NCBI GenBank assembly: GCA_004558145.1
Contig: SFDQ01000002.1
Span: forward strand, 1 to 64,000
DNA: 64,000 nucleotides
DNA from: Oscillospiraceae bacterium
GTDB taxonomy: Bacteria > Bacillota_A > Clostridia > Oscillospirales > Ruminococcaceae
Reading direction: 5' to 3'
Of this stretch, positions 21,859 to 30,955 are shown piece by piece. The notes under the pieces are model-generated. The model made no database searches and was not told where the DNA came from. It saw only the letters and a list, made by a program, of their open reading frames with translations. The position numbers and the translations under genes were made by a program. Positions within the stretch are counted from its first letter, which is position 1, and each line of letters begins with the position of its first letter.

Positions 21859-24800
21859 TTATTCCCCGCGGCGGCGGGCGATGAAGAACACCGCCGCAGC
21901 CACGGCCACCAGCACCAGACCGCCAAGGGTCAGGGGGATGGCCGGGGAACCACCCTGCGCGGGGGCGGTTCCTTCCGGCTCCGCGGGCGCGGAGCTCACA
22001 GGAGCGGACTCCGCGGCTTCGCTGTCCGGGGCGGCGGGCAGAGTCTCCTCCGCCACCAGATAGTAGATGGAGCAGTGTTCCAGCGGCAGCTTCACCAGGC
22101 CGTTGGCTCCCACCTCCACGGTGGCCACCCGCTCGGGGTCGCCCTCGGCGGGCAGGTAGAACAGGCCGCAGCGGGTGTTGCCGAAGAGGGCCGCGTCCAC
22201 GGTGAGCTCCAGAACGGCCTTGCCGGGCAGCTTGCCGGAGAAGGCGGTGTCCAGCGCGGCCACGGGCGCGTCGCCGGTGAAGGCGCGGATGCGCTCCAGC
22301 ACCGTCTCGTCCACCTGCAGGCTCACGGCCGCATCGAACACACCGCCGGGCACTTCGGTGTCCGTCAGGTCCGCACGGTCAAAGGACCAGGCATAGCCGT
22401 CGCCCTCCAGACGCAGCACGCCCTCGTCCCGCTCCATCAGTAGGGCAAACGCCGTCTGACTGACCTTGGTCTGGCCGTTCAGCCGCAGGGTCACATCCCC
22501 CGGCTGGGCGTTGAAGGAGTCCATCACCTGCTGGGCGCTGAACAGCTTTTCCTGGGTGTTGCTGCTGGCGGGGTCCTCCGGGTCCTGGGCGCCGGGCTGC
22601 CCGGGCACTGCGGTCGCGGAAGGCGCCGCTGTGGGCGCGGGGGTGGCGGAAGAGCCGCCCCCGGTGGAGCCGCCGGAACCGCCCGAAGAGCCCCCGTCGG
22701 GCGCAGAGGTGGGTGCGGGGGTGGGGTCGGGCGCGGAGACGCTCACCAGCTCGCCGCTGGTGATGACGTATTCGGAGCAGTGGTCCACCGTGATGATGTA
22801 CTCATTGGTCTCGGCGTCGTACTGCACGTCCACCACTTCGGCGGGCACGATGGTGCCGCCCTCCTTGACCCAGTAGAGGAACAGCTTGCTCACGTCTCCG
22901 TCGGGCACATCAGTGGCCTTGATGCGGATGGTGGCCCGGCCGGGCAGAGTGCCGTTATGGCTGAGGTTCACTTCCTGCATGACCTTGTCCCGGTCGGCCT
23001 GGGGCAGCTTGTCCACCGTGCCCTGGGCCTGGTCGGACAGCTTGTCGGAGACGTTCAGGTCGGTCTCAATGGAGCTGTCGGTGATGGAGGCAAAGGTCCA
23101 GGACGCAAAGTCCTTGCCCTCGCTGTTCTTGATGGGGGCGCTGACCGCGAGGCCCTCTTTCTGCAGGGAGGCAAAGGCCTCGGCGGTGAGCAGCAGAGAG
23201 TCATCCTCGCCGTTTTGCGGCTGCTGCAGGGGCAGAACGGCGGTGCCGTTCTCCTTCTGGGTGGTGGCCAGGTCCACGTTCAATTTGCCGTGGGTCTGGT
23301 CCAGGTAGTAGGGAGAAGAGTAAACAGTGACGCTCTGGCTGCCGTTGGTGTTTGCCTTGATGACGTCTCCCACTTTAACGACGTAGGTCTTGTCGGAGAT
23401 CATCGCAACGGACGGGCCGGTCTTCACCTTGCCGTCCGCCATACCCCAGAAGTTCTGGGGCATGGACTTCTCGATGACCGCCTCACCCGCCGACCAGAAG
23501 CCCGCAACGTCGGAGCCGTTGCCGTCGAAATCACAGAAGCGGGCAGTGCCGTTGTAATAGCGGCCGATGACGTTGCCGGTAAAGCGAGTGTTGAAGCAGG
23601 TCGCCCACTCGACGCCCATCTGACAGTTCTGCACCGTGCTGCCCCGCAGATAGATGCTGTTTTCGTGGATGCCCTCCACGCCGATGACACAGTTGCGGAT
23701 GACACAATTCTTCAGCGTATACGGATAGGGCACCCGGGTCATGGAGTGCATATCGCAGGTATGGGTGGCGCCGCTGCGCACGCCTTTGCCGTCGATGACG
23801 ATGCCTTCCAGCACCAGAGAAGCGTTGTAGGGATTGATCCGCACGATGTAGGAATCCTGGCTCATGTCCCGTTCCGCCAGCGGGTCAGAAGTTCCCGCAC
23901 CGGGCGTGCCGGTGAACACAGCGGGGTTCTTGGGGTCCTTGCTGCGAAGGATGACGTTTTGCTGCTCGATGACCAGGTCCATGGCATACTCGCCGCCCTC
24001 CAGCTCGATGATGGTGGGCAGGTCGGAGGTGGGCAGGCTGTCCAGAATGCTCTGAAGCGTCCCGGGCGTTGCGGTCTTGGTCTCTACATCGGCGTTGCTG
24101 AGGACCTTGAAGGTGTAGCCGATGACCGCGGTCTTAGCGCCGGTGACATCCGGGGTCTTGAAGGTGATGGTGGCGGTGATGTCGCAGCTGCCGGTCTTGC
24201 CCGTGGGGGTGATTTCGGCGCCGAAGGCCCCATCGGAGTTGTTTTTCTCGTCTTTGATGGTGGCCTTGGTCAGTTTCTTGGTCACTTTGAGGATGGTGGG
24301 GTCGGAGCTTTCAAACTCCACCTTCTCCACCAGCTCGCTGCCGAACGTGCAGCCTTCCGGGGAGCCGTCGTAGGGCTTGTAGCGGCCATAGAAGAACAGT
24401 TCAAAGGGGCCGTTTTCCACAAAGCGGGCGCGGGCCACATCCAGCGCATTAAAGTCGAATCTGCCGTTGTCGTAGGCGTATTCCAGGTCGTCCATCAGCT
24501 TGTAGTTCACAACACCTGCTCCACCGCTGAGCATGTAGCTGCCGGAGGCGGGGTTGCTGCCGAAGTTGACGATGATCTGGATGTCCTTTTCGGGCGCGGT
24601 GCCGCCGTTCGGCTTCGGGCCGGTGGGGATGGTGATGACCGCCTGGCCCGGCACCTGATTTTCCTTGTAGATGATGCCGATGCAGGATTCATTCTTTGCC
24701 CAGAGCACCTCAAGGTTTTGGGCTGCGTCGCCGCTGACCGTCACTTCGCCGGTGACCACAGGGATGGTGGGGTCGTTGCCGTACAGGGAGTCCATGTTCT

Positions 24801-26610
24801 GGCCGCCCAGGAAGAAGCTGCTGTTCAGCTCAAAGGAGGGCAGTTTTTCCACACCCCGCTCGATCACCGTGCCGTTGTAGAGGAAGCTCAAAAAGTCCTC
24901 ATAGATGGCGGACGCGGTGACGGTCTCGCTGCCCACCGTTTCACCCTCGCACAGCACGTTCAGCTTGACCTGCTCCATCGAGTCGACGGAACGCAGGGGG
25001 AACAGCACATAAGCCCACACCGGACGAGTGGTTCCGTTGTCGTAATACTCGATGGGCGCTTCCAGCGTGTAGAACAAGTCGTCAAAGTTCTCGCCCTGTT
25101 TCAGGCCGCTGGCCGTAAAGGTGAGGCCGCTGGCCGCAAGGTCCTCTTTCGAGTCAGCCAGGGTACCGTCCTGCATCACAGGGATCACACGATAGGAACC
25201 CGCAAAGGCACGGGTGCTGAAATTGCTTCCGCTGCACTCGTATCGATAATAATTGGGCTTCATGGTCAGGGTGAACACACCGCGCCACTCATTGGCAGGC
25301 GTATAGCTGCCGTCGGCGGCCAGGCCCAGTTTCGAGGTCCACTTGTCGCCCCGGCCCGTGGATTCATAGCGCAGTTCCACCGTGCGGCCGTCCTCCAGCA
25401 CGGTGGCGGTCACGCCTTCGGCCAGCTGGGAGGTGTCCAGATCGGCCATGGTGACGGGATAGGTCACAGTCTCGATGGGCAGGCCGCTGTCGTTTTCCTT
25501 ATAGAGCCGCAGCTGCACCGTCATGGTGCCGCCGGCAAACACCTGGTGGTCGACGCCCGCGCTCAGCTGGTTGTCCATCACCATGTACCAGGCGGCCGGG
25601 ATCTGCAGTTTCTTGTGGGTATAGGTGAGCGGCAGTTCCTGCGTGTCGCCGGTGACCTGGTCGGTGAAGGAAAGCGCGCCGGTCAGCTTTGTGCCGAGTT
25701 CCAGCTCATCCAGAGCTTCGGTGGCACGCAGATGGGCCACCGGCGGGTTTGCCACATTGTCAAACTCGACCCAGGGCTCCTCCACCACGGTGAAGTAATC
25801 TGCCAGCTCGCCGGAAAGGGAAAGCTCCGCCGCCAGCGGGAAGGGGCTTTGATGCCAGTCGATCACGACCTCGTCCTCGTCCCATACAGGGCGGTCATAG
25901 CAGAAAAGTCCCTCGCCTTCATAGGTGATCTCAGCCGCGTTCGAAAGGTCCCCCGGGAACACACCCGTGGATCTTTTCAGCTCCTTGGTCACAGTGATGG
26001 TCTGGGCCTCCTGCCCCTCGGGAGCATAGGTGATGCGCATCTTGTACGCCTTGTCGCTTTTGTGCGCGGTCCAGAACTGGCGGCAGGCCTCGGTGTCCTG
26101 GAACTTGGTTTGCATCATGGCGCTGTCGGAATTATCAAGGAAGGACGCCTTCATCACTTCCGGGGAGATGGGCTCGTCCTCCGCGGTGAGGTAACTCACC
26201 GTCACCTTAGACGCGTCCACCGCGCCATGCTGGGCGCCGTTCAGATACAGATAGAAGGTCGTCTGCCCCGCAGGCAGGGTGCCGCCGTCGAAGAAGTACT
26301 GGTATTCCGGGTAGGACGGCAGCGCCACGCACAGGCCGGTGCCTTCCGCAAGGGGTTCCGCGGCCGGCGCCGTTTCGGGCGCTGCGTCAGCGGCGGGGAC
26401 AAGTTCCTCCGCCGGCCGGGTCGCCGGCTCGTTTTGCGCGGTGTCTTCTTCCGGCTGCACCTGGCTTGCGGAGGGCATGGTCTCCACCGTCACGCCGCCC
26501 TGGGCAAACACCAGCGGCGAGAAGGTGCTCACCGCCAGCGCGAGGCACAGCCCGGCAGCCGCAAGCCGGCGGGCGATGCTCTGCTTTTTCTGCTTCATCT
26601 TGTTCCTCAC
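21859..26610 (-). CDS. Large secreted, membrane-anchored surface protein with beta-helix region
   Basis: A 1583-residue protein with a signal peptide (basic start, then LCLALAVSTFSPLVFAQG), many beta-rich repeats, and a parallel beta-helix-like stretch around 900-1080 (motifs such as VIRNCVIGVEGI and STVQNCQMGVEWAT). A Pro/Thr/Ser/Gly-rich linker lies near 1330-1390, and the C terminus is a single hydrophobic helix plus RRRGE. No LPXTG motif is visible, so anchoring is by the C-terminal helix. The start is GTG at 26610 with GAAGGGGGAAA ahead, or ATG at 26598. It may bind or cleave polysaccharide or mediate adhesion; no catalytic residues could be assigned. It has its own promoter. Confidence 0.85.
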   Translation of the reverse strand: MRNKMKQKKQSIARRLAAAGLCLALAVSTFSPLVFAQGGVTVETMPSASQVQPEEDTAQNEPATRPAEELVPAADAAPETAPAAEPLAEGTGLCVALPSYPEYQYFFDGGTLPAGQTTFYLYLNGAQHGAVDASKVTVSYLTAEDEPISPEVMKASFLDNSDSAMMQTKFQDTEACRQFWTAHKSDKAYKMRITYAPEGQEAQTITVTKELKRSTGVFPGDLSNAAEITYEGEGLFCYDRPVWDEDEVVIDWHQSPFPLAAELSLSGELADYFTVVEEPWVEFDNVANPPVAHLRATEALDELELGTKLTGALSFTDQVTGDTQELPLTYTHKKLQIPAAWYMVMDNQLSAGVDHQVFAGGTMTVQLRLYKENDSGLPIETVTYPVTMADLDTSQLAEGVTATVLEDGRTVELRYESTGRGDKWTSKLGLAADGSYTPANEWRGVFTLTMKPNYYRYECSGSNFSTRAFAGSYRVIPVMQDGTLADSKEDLAASGLTFTASGLKQGENFDDLFYTLEAPIEYYDNGTTRPVWAYVLFPLRSVDSMEQVKLNVLCEGETVGSETVTASAIYEDFLSFLYNGTVIERGVEKLPSFELNSSFFLGGQNMDSLYGNDPTIPVVTGEVTVSGDAAQNLEVLWAKNESCIGIIYKENQVPGQAVITIPTGPKPNGGTAPEKDIQIIVNFGSNPASGSYMLSGGAGVVNYKLMDDLEYAYDNGRFDFNALDVARARFVENGPFELFFYGRYKPYDGSPEGCTFGSELVEKVEFESSDPTILKVTKKLTKATIKDEKNNSDGAFGAEITPTGKTGSCDITATITFKTPDVTGAKTAVIGYTFKVLSNADVETKTATPGTLQSILDSLPTSDLPTIIELEGGEYAMDLVIEQQNVILRSKDPKNPAVFTGTPGAGTSDPLAERDMSQDSYIVRINPYNASLVLEGIVIDGKGVRSGATHTCDMHSMTRVPYPYTLKNCVIRNCVIGVEGIHENSIYLRGSTVQNCQMGVEWATCFNTRFTGNVIGRYYNGTARFCDFDGNGSDVAGFWSAGEAVIEKSMPQNFWGMADGKVKTGPSVAMISDKTYVVKVGDVIKANTNGSQSVTVYSSPYYLDQTHGKLNVDLATTQKENGTAVLPLQQPQNGEDDSLLLTAEAFASLQKEGLAVSAPIKNSEGKDFASWTFASITDSSIETDLNVSDKLSDQAQGTVDKLPQADRDKVMQEVNLSHNGTLPGRATIRIKATDVPDGDVSKLFLYWVKEGGTIVPAEVVDVQYDAETNEYIITVDHCSEYVITSGELVSVSAPDPTPAPTSAPDGGSSGGSGGSTGGGSSATPAPTAAPSATAVPGQPGAQDPEDPASSNTQEKLFSAQQVMDSFNAQPGDVTLRLNGQTKVSQTAFALLMERDEGVLRLEGDGYAWSFDRADLTDTEVPGGVFDAAVSLQVDETVLERIRAFTGDAPVAALDTAFSGKLPGKAVLELTVDAALFGNTRCGLFYLPAEGDPERVATVEVGANGLVKLPLEHCSIYYLVAEETLPAAPDSEAAESAPVSSAPAEPEGTAPAQGGSPAIPLTLGGLVLVAVAAAVFFIARRRGE

Positions 26611-26661
26611 TTTCCCCCTTCGCCCCGGCGGGCAAACAGGCAGGCATTCGAATTTCCTCGG

Positions 26662-26728
26662 ATAAAATATTTTATTGCGATAAATTATCCGCCCATAAAA
26701 GAATACACGTTTTGCCGCAAAAGGTCAA
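26662..26728 (-). promoter_or_regulatory. Promoter of the surface-protein gene with a leader palindrome
   Basis: On the minus strand TTGACC (26728-26723), 17 bases, then TATTCT (26705-26700). A perfect palindrome ATAAAATATTTTAT lies at 26662-26675, in the leader, and may be an operator. Confidence 0.5.
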
Positions 26729-26755
26729 TAGATATTTTATCTTTTTCGCCGCCGG

Positions 26756-28516
26756 TCAGTCGATTTTCGTCAGGCGGCACTGGAGCCGTGTTTCGGGGAA
26801 GGCGCTCATGGGGTCGCGGTAGCTTTCCACCGACACGGTGGTCAGGCCGTCCTCCGCCTGGGTGAATTCCACGGGATAATAGGCCAGCTCTTCTCCCGGG
26901 GCAAAGAAATAGCTGCCGCTGGCGGCGTCGTACACCGCCGGGTCATCGCAGAAAAAGCCGTCGATGGCAAAATACTCCTTTGCCAGCTGGGCCATGCGTT
27001 CTTTTGAAAAGGGCGGCTTTTCGCCCTTGTCCTGTTGGGCGCTCTCCATGCACACCCGGGCCACGGTGACGGGCGACAGGTCGCCGGCTTCAAAGCCGGC
27101 ACCGGCCTCGCCGCTTTGCAGGTTGCGGGCCAGCCGCACCGCCAGCCGCACCGCCTCGTTCTCGTCCTGCAAAAGGCGGATGTCCTCGTACTTTTTCTGG
27201 GGCATCAGGCAGGAGACGAAGGGCTCGTCCCGGTAGCCGGTCTGGGAGAGGCGGGCCACCAGAGTGCCCTCCCCTTCGCTGTAAATACCGCCGCCCTCCT
27301 GCACCTCCACCGTGATATACACCTCCGCCGAGTGGTTGCTGTTGCAGTAGAGCCGGGCGTCCTTCACCCGCAGGCGCACCCCGCCGAAGGGGGCGTACAC
27401 CGGCTCATAATAGGCCGGGTCCATGCTGGCCAGTGCGGCCAGCTGGGCCGCGTCCCCCGCCTCCAGCGCGGTGACGAGCCGGGCCGCAGCCGCGCGGAAA
27501 ATTTCCCGCTGGCCGTCTCTCACAAAGGGCGAGGACACCGGCAGGTAGTGGCCCTCCGCCAGCACCGGGTTGGTGAGGGTGCAGGCGAACACCCCGCAGA
27601 CGACCACCGCCAGCGCCATTTGGGCCCAGCGGGGCAGTTCTTTCCAGTTCAGCGCGTTCAGGATGCGCTTTTTGGTGTCGCTTTGGCCAAAGTTCGCATA
27701 CTGCATGGAATGGCGGCGGCTGTCCGCCCAGTTCAGCAGGGTCTGGGCATACTCCACCCGCCGGGCGGGCTCCAGCAGTTCCAGCACCCGCGCGTCGCAG
27801 GCGGCCTCCATGTCCTGCACCATCAGCCGCCGGGCAAGCCAGGCCAGGGGGTTGAACCAGTGGAGGATGGCCGCCGCGGTGAACAGCTGCATCACGATGT
27901 GGTCTCTGCGGCGCACGTGGGTCAGCTCGTGGAGCAGGATGCACTCCGTGCCCTCCCGCCGGTCCAGCATCGCCGCGGGCAGCACCACCTTGGGGTGGAA
28001 AAAGCCGAACACCAGCGGTGAGGCGACAGCGTTGGAATACACCACCGGGGTGCGTCTGCCCCCCGCCGCCCGGTCGAACACATGCTGCAGGGCGGTCAGG
28101 TCGGCGCTGCGGCCCCGGGCGAGCTTTCGGCGCAGCACAAAATACCGCGCCAGCACCCATGCCGCCAGCGCCAGCGCCACCGCGCCCCACACGCCGGCCA
28201 GCACGGCCAGCAGCTGCTTTGTGAGCAGGCCCTCGCCGCCGGAGACGTTTTGCAGCACCGGCTGGTAGGGGTCGAAGTATTCCACCGAGATGAGCATGCC
28301 GCCGGGGGTGGCCAGGTTTTTGCCGAACAGGTTGAACAGGCTGGCGGGGCTGGGCAGCGTGTAGGGCACCAGCATACGGAACAAAAGGGGCAGCCAGAGC
28401 ATGTACAAAAAGCCCGTGCTGCCAGCGCCGCGCAGCAATCTGCGCAGCAGCAGCACGAGCAGAAACAAAACGCTCGAGGCGATGCTCATATTCAGGGTGG
28501 AAAGAAACAGGTCCAT
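26756..28516 (-). CDS. BlaR1-like M56 membrane metallopeptidase
   Basis: A 586-residue M56-family protein. N-terminal membrane helices are followed by the zinc peptidase motif HELTH (196-200) in LLHELTHVRRRDH, then a further helix (about 295-315) and an extracytoplasmic C-terminal domain of about 270 residues. In BlaR1/MecR1 systems the outer domain senses a ligand and the peptidase inactivates the BlaI-type repressor. Here the outer domain does not look like a penicillin-binding sensor: I see no S-x-x-K...SxN...KTG set. It follows the BlaI-type gene by 22 bases. No beta-lactamase is nearby, so the signal and target genes are unknown. Confidence 0.85.
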   Translation of the reverse strand: MDLFLSTLNMSIASSVLFLLVLLLRRLLRGAGSTGFLYMLWLPLLFRMLVPYTLPSPASLFNLFGKNLATPGGMLISVEYFDPYQPVLQNVSGGEGLLTKQLLAVLAGVWGAVALALAAWVLARYFVLRRKLARGRSADLTALQHVFDRAAGGRRTPVVYSNAVASPLVFGFFHPKVVLPAAMLDRREGTECILLHELTHVRRRDHIVMQLFTAAAILHWFNPLAWLARRLMVQDMEAACDARVLELLEPARRVEYAQTLLNWADSRRHSMQYANFGQSDTKKRILNALNWKELPRWAQMALAVVVCGVFACTLTNPVLAEGHYLPVSSPFVRDGQREIFRAAAARLVTALEAGDAAQLAALASMDPAYYEPVYAPFGGVRLRVKDARLYCNSNHSAEVYITVEVQEGGGIYSEGEGTLVARLSQTGYRDEPFVSCLMPQKKYEDIRLLQDENEAVRLAVRLARNLQSGEAGAGFEAGDLSPVTVARVCMESAQQDKGEKPPFSKERMAQLAKEYFAIDGFFCDDPAVYDAASGSYFFAPGEELAYYPVEFTQAEDGLTTVSVESYRDPMSAFPETRLQCRLTKID

Positions 28517-28538
28517 GGCCGCCTTGCCGCTCCGCCTT

Positions 28539-28910
28539 TCAGTCTTTGTTGCGTTTTTCGTCGATCATGGCCTGCAGTTCGTCCAGCGTTTTTTCCGAGA
28601 GCTGGTCCGAGTTCAGAAAGTTTGCGAACAGGCTTGCAAAGCTGCCGCCGAACATCCGGTCCACCAGGGTGTTGGTCTCGGCGCTCTGCACCTGCTGCCG
28701 GGTGACGATGGGCGTCACCAGATACTTGGGATACTCCCGGGAGATGGCGCCCTTGCCTTCCAGGCGCTTGAGGACGATGTAGGTGGTGCTCTTTTTCCAG
28801 TTATACCGTTTCAGGAACTCCTCGGCCAGGTCCGCGGCGATGCAGGGCCCGTGTTCCCACAGGTATTCCATCAGCAGCAGCTCCGAGTCGAAAATTTTGA
28901 TCTCGCCCAT
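28539..28910 (-). CDS. BlaI/MecI/CopY-family repressor
   Basis: A 123-residue winged-helix repressor of the BlaI/MecI type. The N-terminal pattern (DSELLLMEYLWEHGP, then NWKKSTTYIVLKRLEGKGAISRE) and C-terminal dimerisation helices with LDELQAMIDE are typical. A GGGAGGGATAAAGG site precedes the ATG. It is the first gene of a two-gene operon with the M56 peptidase, which is expected to cleave or inactivate it. A TGTAAATTTATA near-palindrome at about 28935-28946 upstream could be its operator. Confidence 0.92.
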   Translation of the reverse strand: MGEIKIFDSELLLMEYLWEHGPCIAADLAEEFLKRYNWKKSTTYIVLKRLEGKGAISREYPKYLVTPIVTRQQVQSAETNTLVDRMFGGSFASLFANFLNSDQLSEKTLDELQAMIDEKRNKD

Positions 28911-29051
28911 CCTTTATCCCTCCCGTTTTATTGTTGTAAATTTATATTCAGTTTACCCTTTGTTCTCCCGGCTGTCAAGGCCGGGCAAACGGCAGCGCCC
29001 CCGTCCGGCGGGGTCGCCGGGCGGGGGCGCTTGTGCGGTCCGTTGGTTTTT

Positions 29052-30938
29052 TTACGCCGGCTCCTCGGCGAAGTTGCCGGTGTAGAGCTGGTAGTACTTG
29101 CCCTTCTTTTCGATGAGCTCGTCGTGGGTGCCGCGCTCGATGATGCGGCCCTGCTCCAGCACCATGATGCAGTCGGCGTTGCGCACGGTGGACAGGCGGT
29201 GGGCGATGACGAAGGTCGTGCGCCCGTACATCAGCGCGTCCATGCCGCTCTGCACCAGCGCCTCGGTGCGGGTGTCGATGGAAGAAGTGGCCTCGTCCAG
29301 GATCAGCACCGGCGGGTCCGCCACCGCCGCGCGGGCGATGGCCAGCAGCTGCCGCTGGCCCTGGGAAAGGTTCGCGCCGTCGCCGGTGAGCATGGTGTTG
29401 TAGCCGTCCGGCAGGCGGCGGATGAAGCCGTCGGCGTTGGCCAGCTTTGCCGCGGCCATGCACTCCTCATCGGTGGCGTCCAGCCGGCCGTAGCGGATGT
29501 TGTCCATCACGGTGCCGGTGAAGAGGTGGGTGTCCTGCAGAACGATGCCCAGGCTGCGGCGCAGGTCCGGCTTTTTGATTTTGCCGATGTTGATGCCGTC
29601 GTAGCGGATTTTGCCGTCGGCGATGTCGTAGAAACGGTTGATAAGGTTGGTGATGGTGGTCTTGCCCGCGCCGGTGGCGCCCACGAAGGCAATTTTCTGG
29701 CCGGGCTTTGCCCACAGGCTCACGTCGTGGAGCACCAGCTTGTTCTCGTCGTAGCCGAAGTCCACGTCCTCGAACACCACGCTGCCCTCCAGCCTGGTGT
29801 AGGTGGTGGTGCCGTCGTGATGGGGATGCTTCCAGGCCCACACATTGGTGCGCTCGGCCACTTCCTCCAGCTGGCCGTCGGCGTTCTCCTTGGCGTTCAC
29901 CAGTTCCACATAGCCCTCGTCGGTCTCGTGCTTCTGGTCCATCAGGTCGAACACACGCTGGGCGCCGGCGGCGGCGGTGACCACGAAGTTCACCTGCTGG
30001 CTCACCTGGGTGATGGGCTGGGTGAAGTTCTTGTTCAGGCCCACAAAGGTGACCACGGTGCCCAGGGTCACGCCCGCCAGGCCGTTGATGCCCAGCACAG
30101 CGCCCACGATGGCCACCAGGGCGTAGCTCAGCCAGCCGATGTTGGCGTTGATGGGCATCAGCAGGTTGGCGTAGCGGTTGGCCATGTCCGCGCTTTCACG
30201 CAGGGACTCGTTGACCTTGGCGAAGTCCGCCTTGGCGGCCTCCTCGTGGCAGAACACCTTGACCACCTTCTGGCCGTCCAGCATCTCCTCGATGAAGCCG
30301 TCCACCACGCCCAGGTCCCGCTGCTGGCGCACATAGTACTTGCCGGAGATGCGGGAGAAGTTCTTGGTGACCACCAGCATCACGATGGCGGTGAGGATGG
30401 AGATGACGGTGAGCACCGGGTTGATGACGATCATGGTCACCAGCGTGGCCACCATGGTGATGGAGGAGTTGATGATCTGCGGCGTGGACTGGCCCAGCAT
30501 CTGGCGCAGGGTGTCCACGTCGTTGGTGTAGACGGACATGATGTCGCCATGGGCATGGGTGTCAAAATACTTGATGGGCAGCGCTTCCATGTTGTGGAAC
30601 AGATCGTTGCGCAGCCGGCACATGGTGCCCTGGCTGATGCTGACCATGATGCGGTTGTAGCTGAAGGCCGCCACCACGCCCAGGGTCATGATGACGATGA
30701 GGCGCAGGATCTGGGCGGCAAGGCCGCTGAAATCGGTGGAGCCGCTGGCGATCATGGGCACGATGTAATCGTCCACCAGGGTCTGGGGGAAGGTGGCCGC
30801 CAGCACGCTGGCGCCGGCATTGATGATGATGCACAGCACCACCAGCGCAAAGGGCGCCTTGTAGTAGTGAAGCATATAACGGATGACCCGCTTCAGCACC
30901 GCGACGGGGTCTGCGGGACGCGACATTTTCGGATTCAT
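29052..30938 (-). CDS. ABC exporter half-transporter, second subunit
   Basis: A 628-residue ABC exporter with six N-terminal membrane helices and a C-terminal ATPase domain (Walker A GATGAGKTT, signature LSQGQRQLL, Walker B VLILDEATSSID). The start at 30938 is chosen for AAAGGAGGGGGAG; the frame is open further. It follows the other half-transporter by 17 bases. An insert of about 30 residues before the ATPase domain contains WAWKHPHHDGTTTY. Heterodimeric exporters of the LmrCD/BmrCD type export drugs and peptides. The degenerate versus consensus catalytic sites were not compared in detail. MarR control suggests drug response. Confidence 0.93.
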   Translation of the reverse strand: MNPKMSRPADPVAVLKRVIRYMLHYYKAPFALVVLCIIINAGASVLAATFPQTLVDDYIVPMIASGSTDFSGLAAQILRLIVIMTLGVVAAFSYNRIMVSISQGTMCRLRNDLFHNMEALPIKYFDTHAHGDIMSVYTNDVDTLRQMLGQSTPQIINSSITMVATLVTMIVINPVLTVISILTAIVMLVVTKNFSRISGKYYVRQQRDLGVVDGFIEEMLDGQKVVKVFCHEEAAKADFAKVNESLRESADMANRYANLLMPINANIGWLSYALVAIVGAVLGINGLAGVTLGTVVTFVGLNKNFTQPITQVSQQVNFVVTAAAGAQRVFDLMDQKHETDEGYVELVNAKENADGQLEEVAERTNVWAWKHPHHDGTTTYTRLEGSVVFEDVDFGYDENKLVLHDVSLWAKPGQKIAFVGATGAGKTTITNLINRFYDIADGKIRYDGINIGKIKKPDLRRSLGIVLQDTHLFTGTVMDNIRYGRLDATDEECMAAAKLANADGFIRRLPDGYNTMLTGDGANLSQGQRQLLAIARAAVADPPVLILDEATSSIDTRTEALVQSGMDALMYGRTTFVIAHRLSTVRNADCIMVLEQGRIIERGTHDELIEKKGKYYQLYTGNFAEEPA

Positions 30939-30955
30939 ATTCTCTCCCCCTCCTT

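Noticed and set aside
22780..26865. A 1361-codon open frame on the plus strand opposite the surface protein
   Set aside because: It is a shadow of the signal-peptide-bearing minus-strand gene. The composition is unnatural and no domain is seen.
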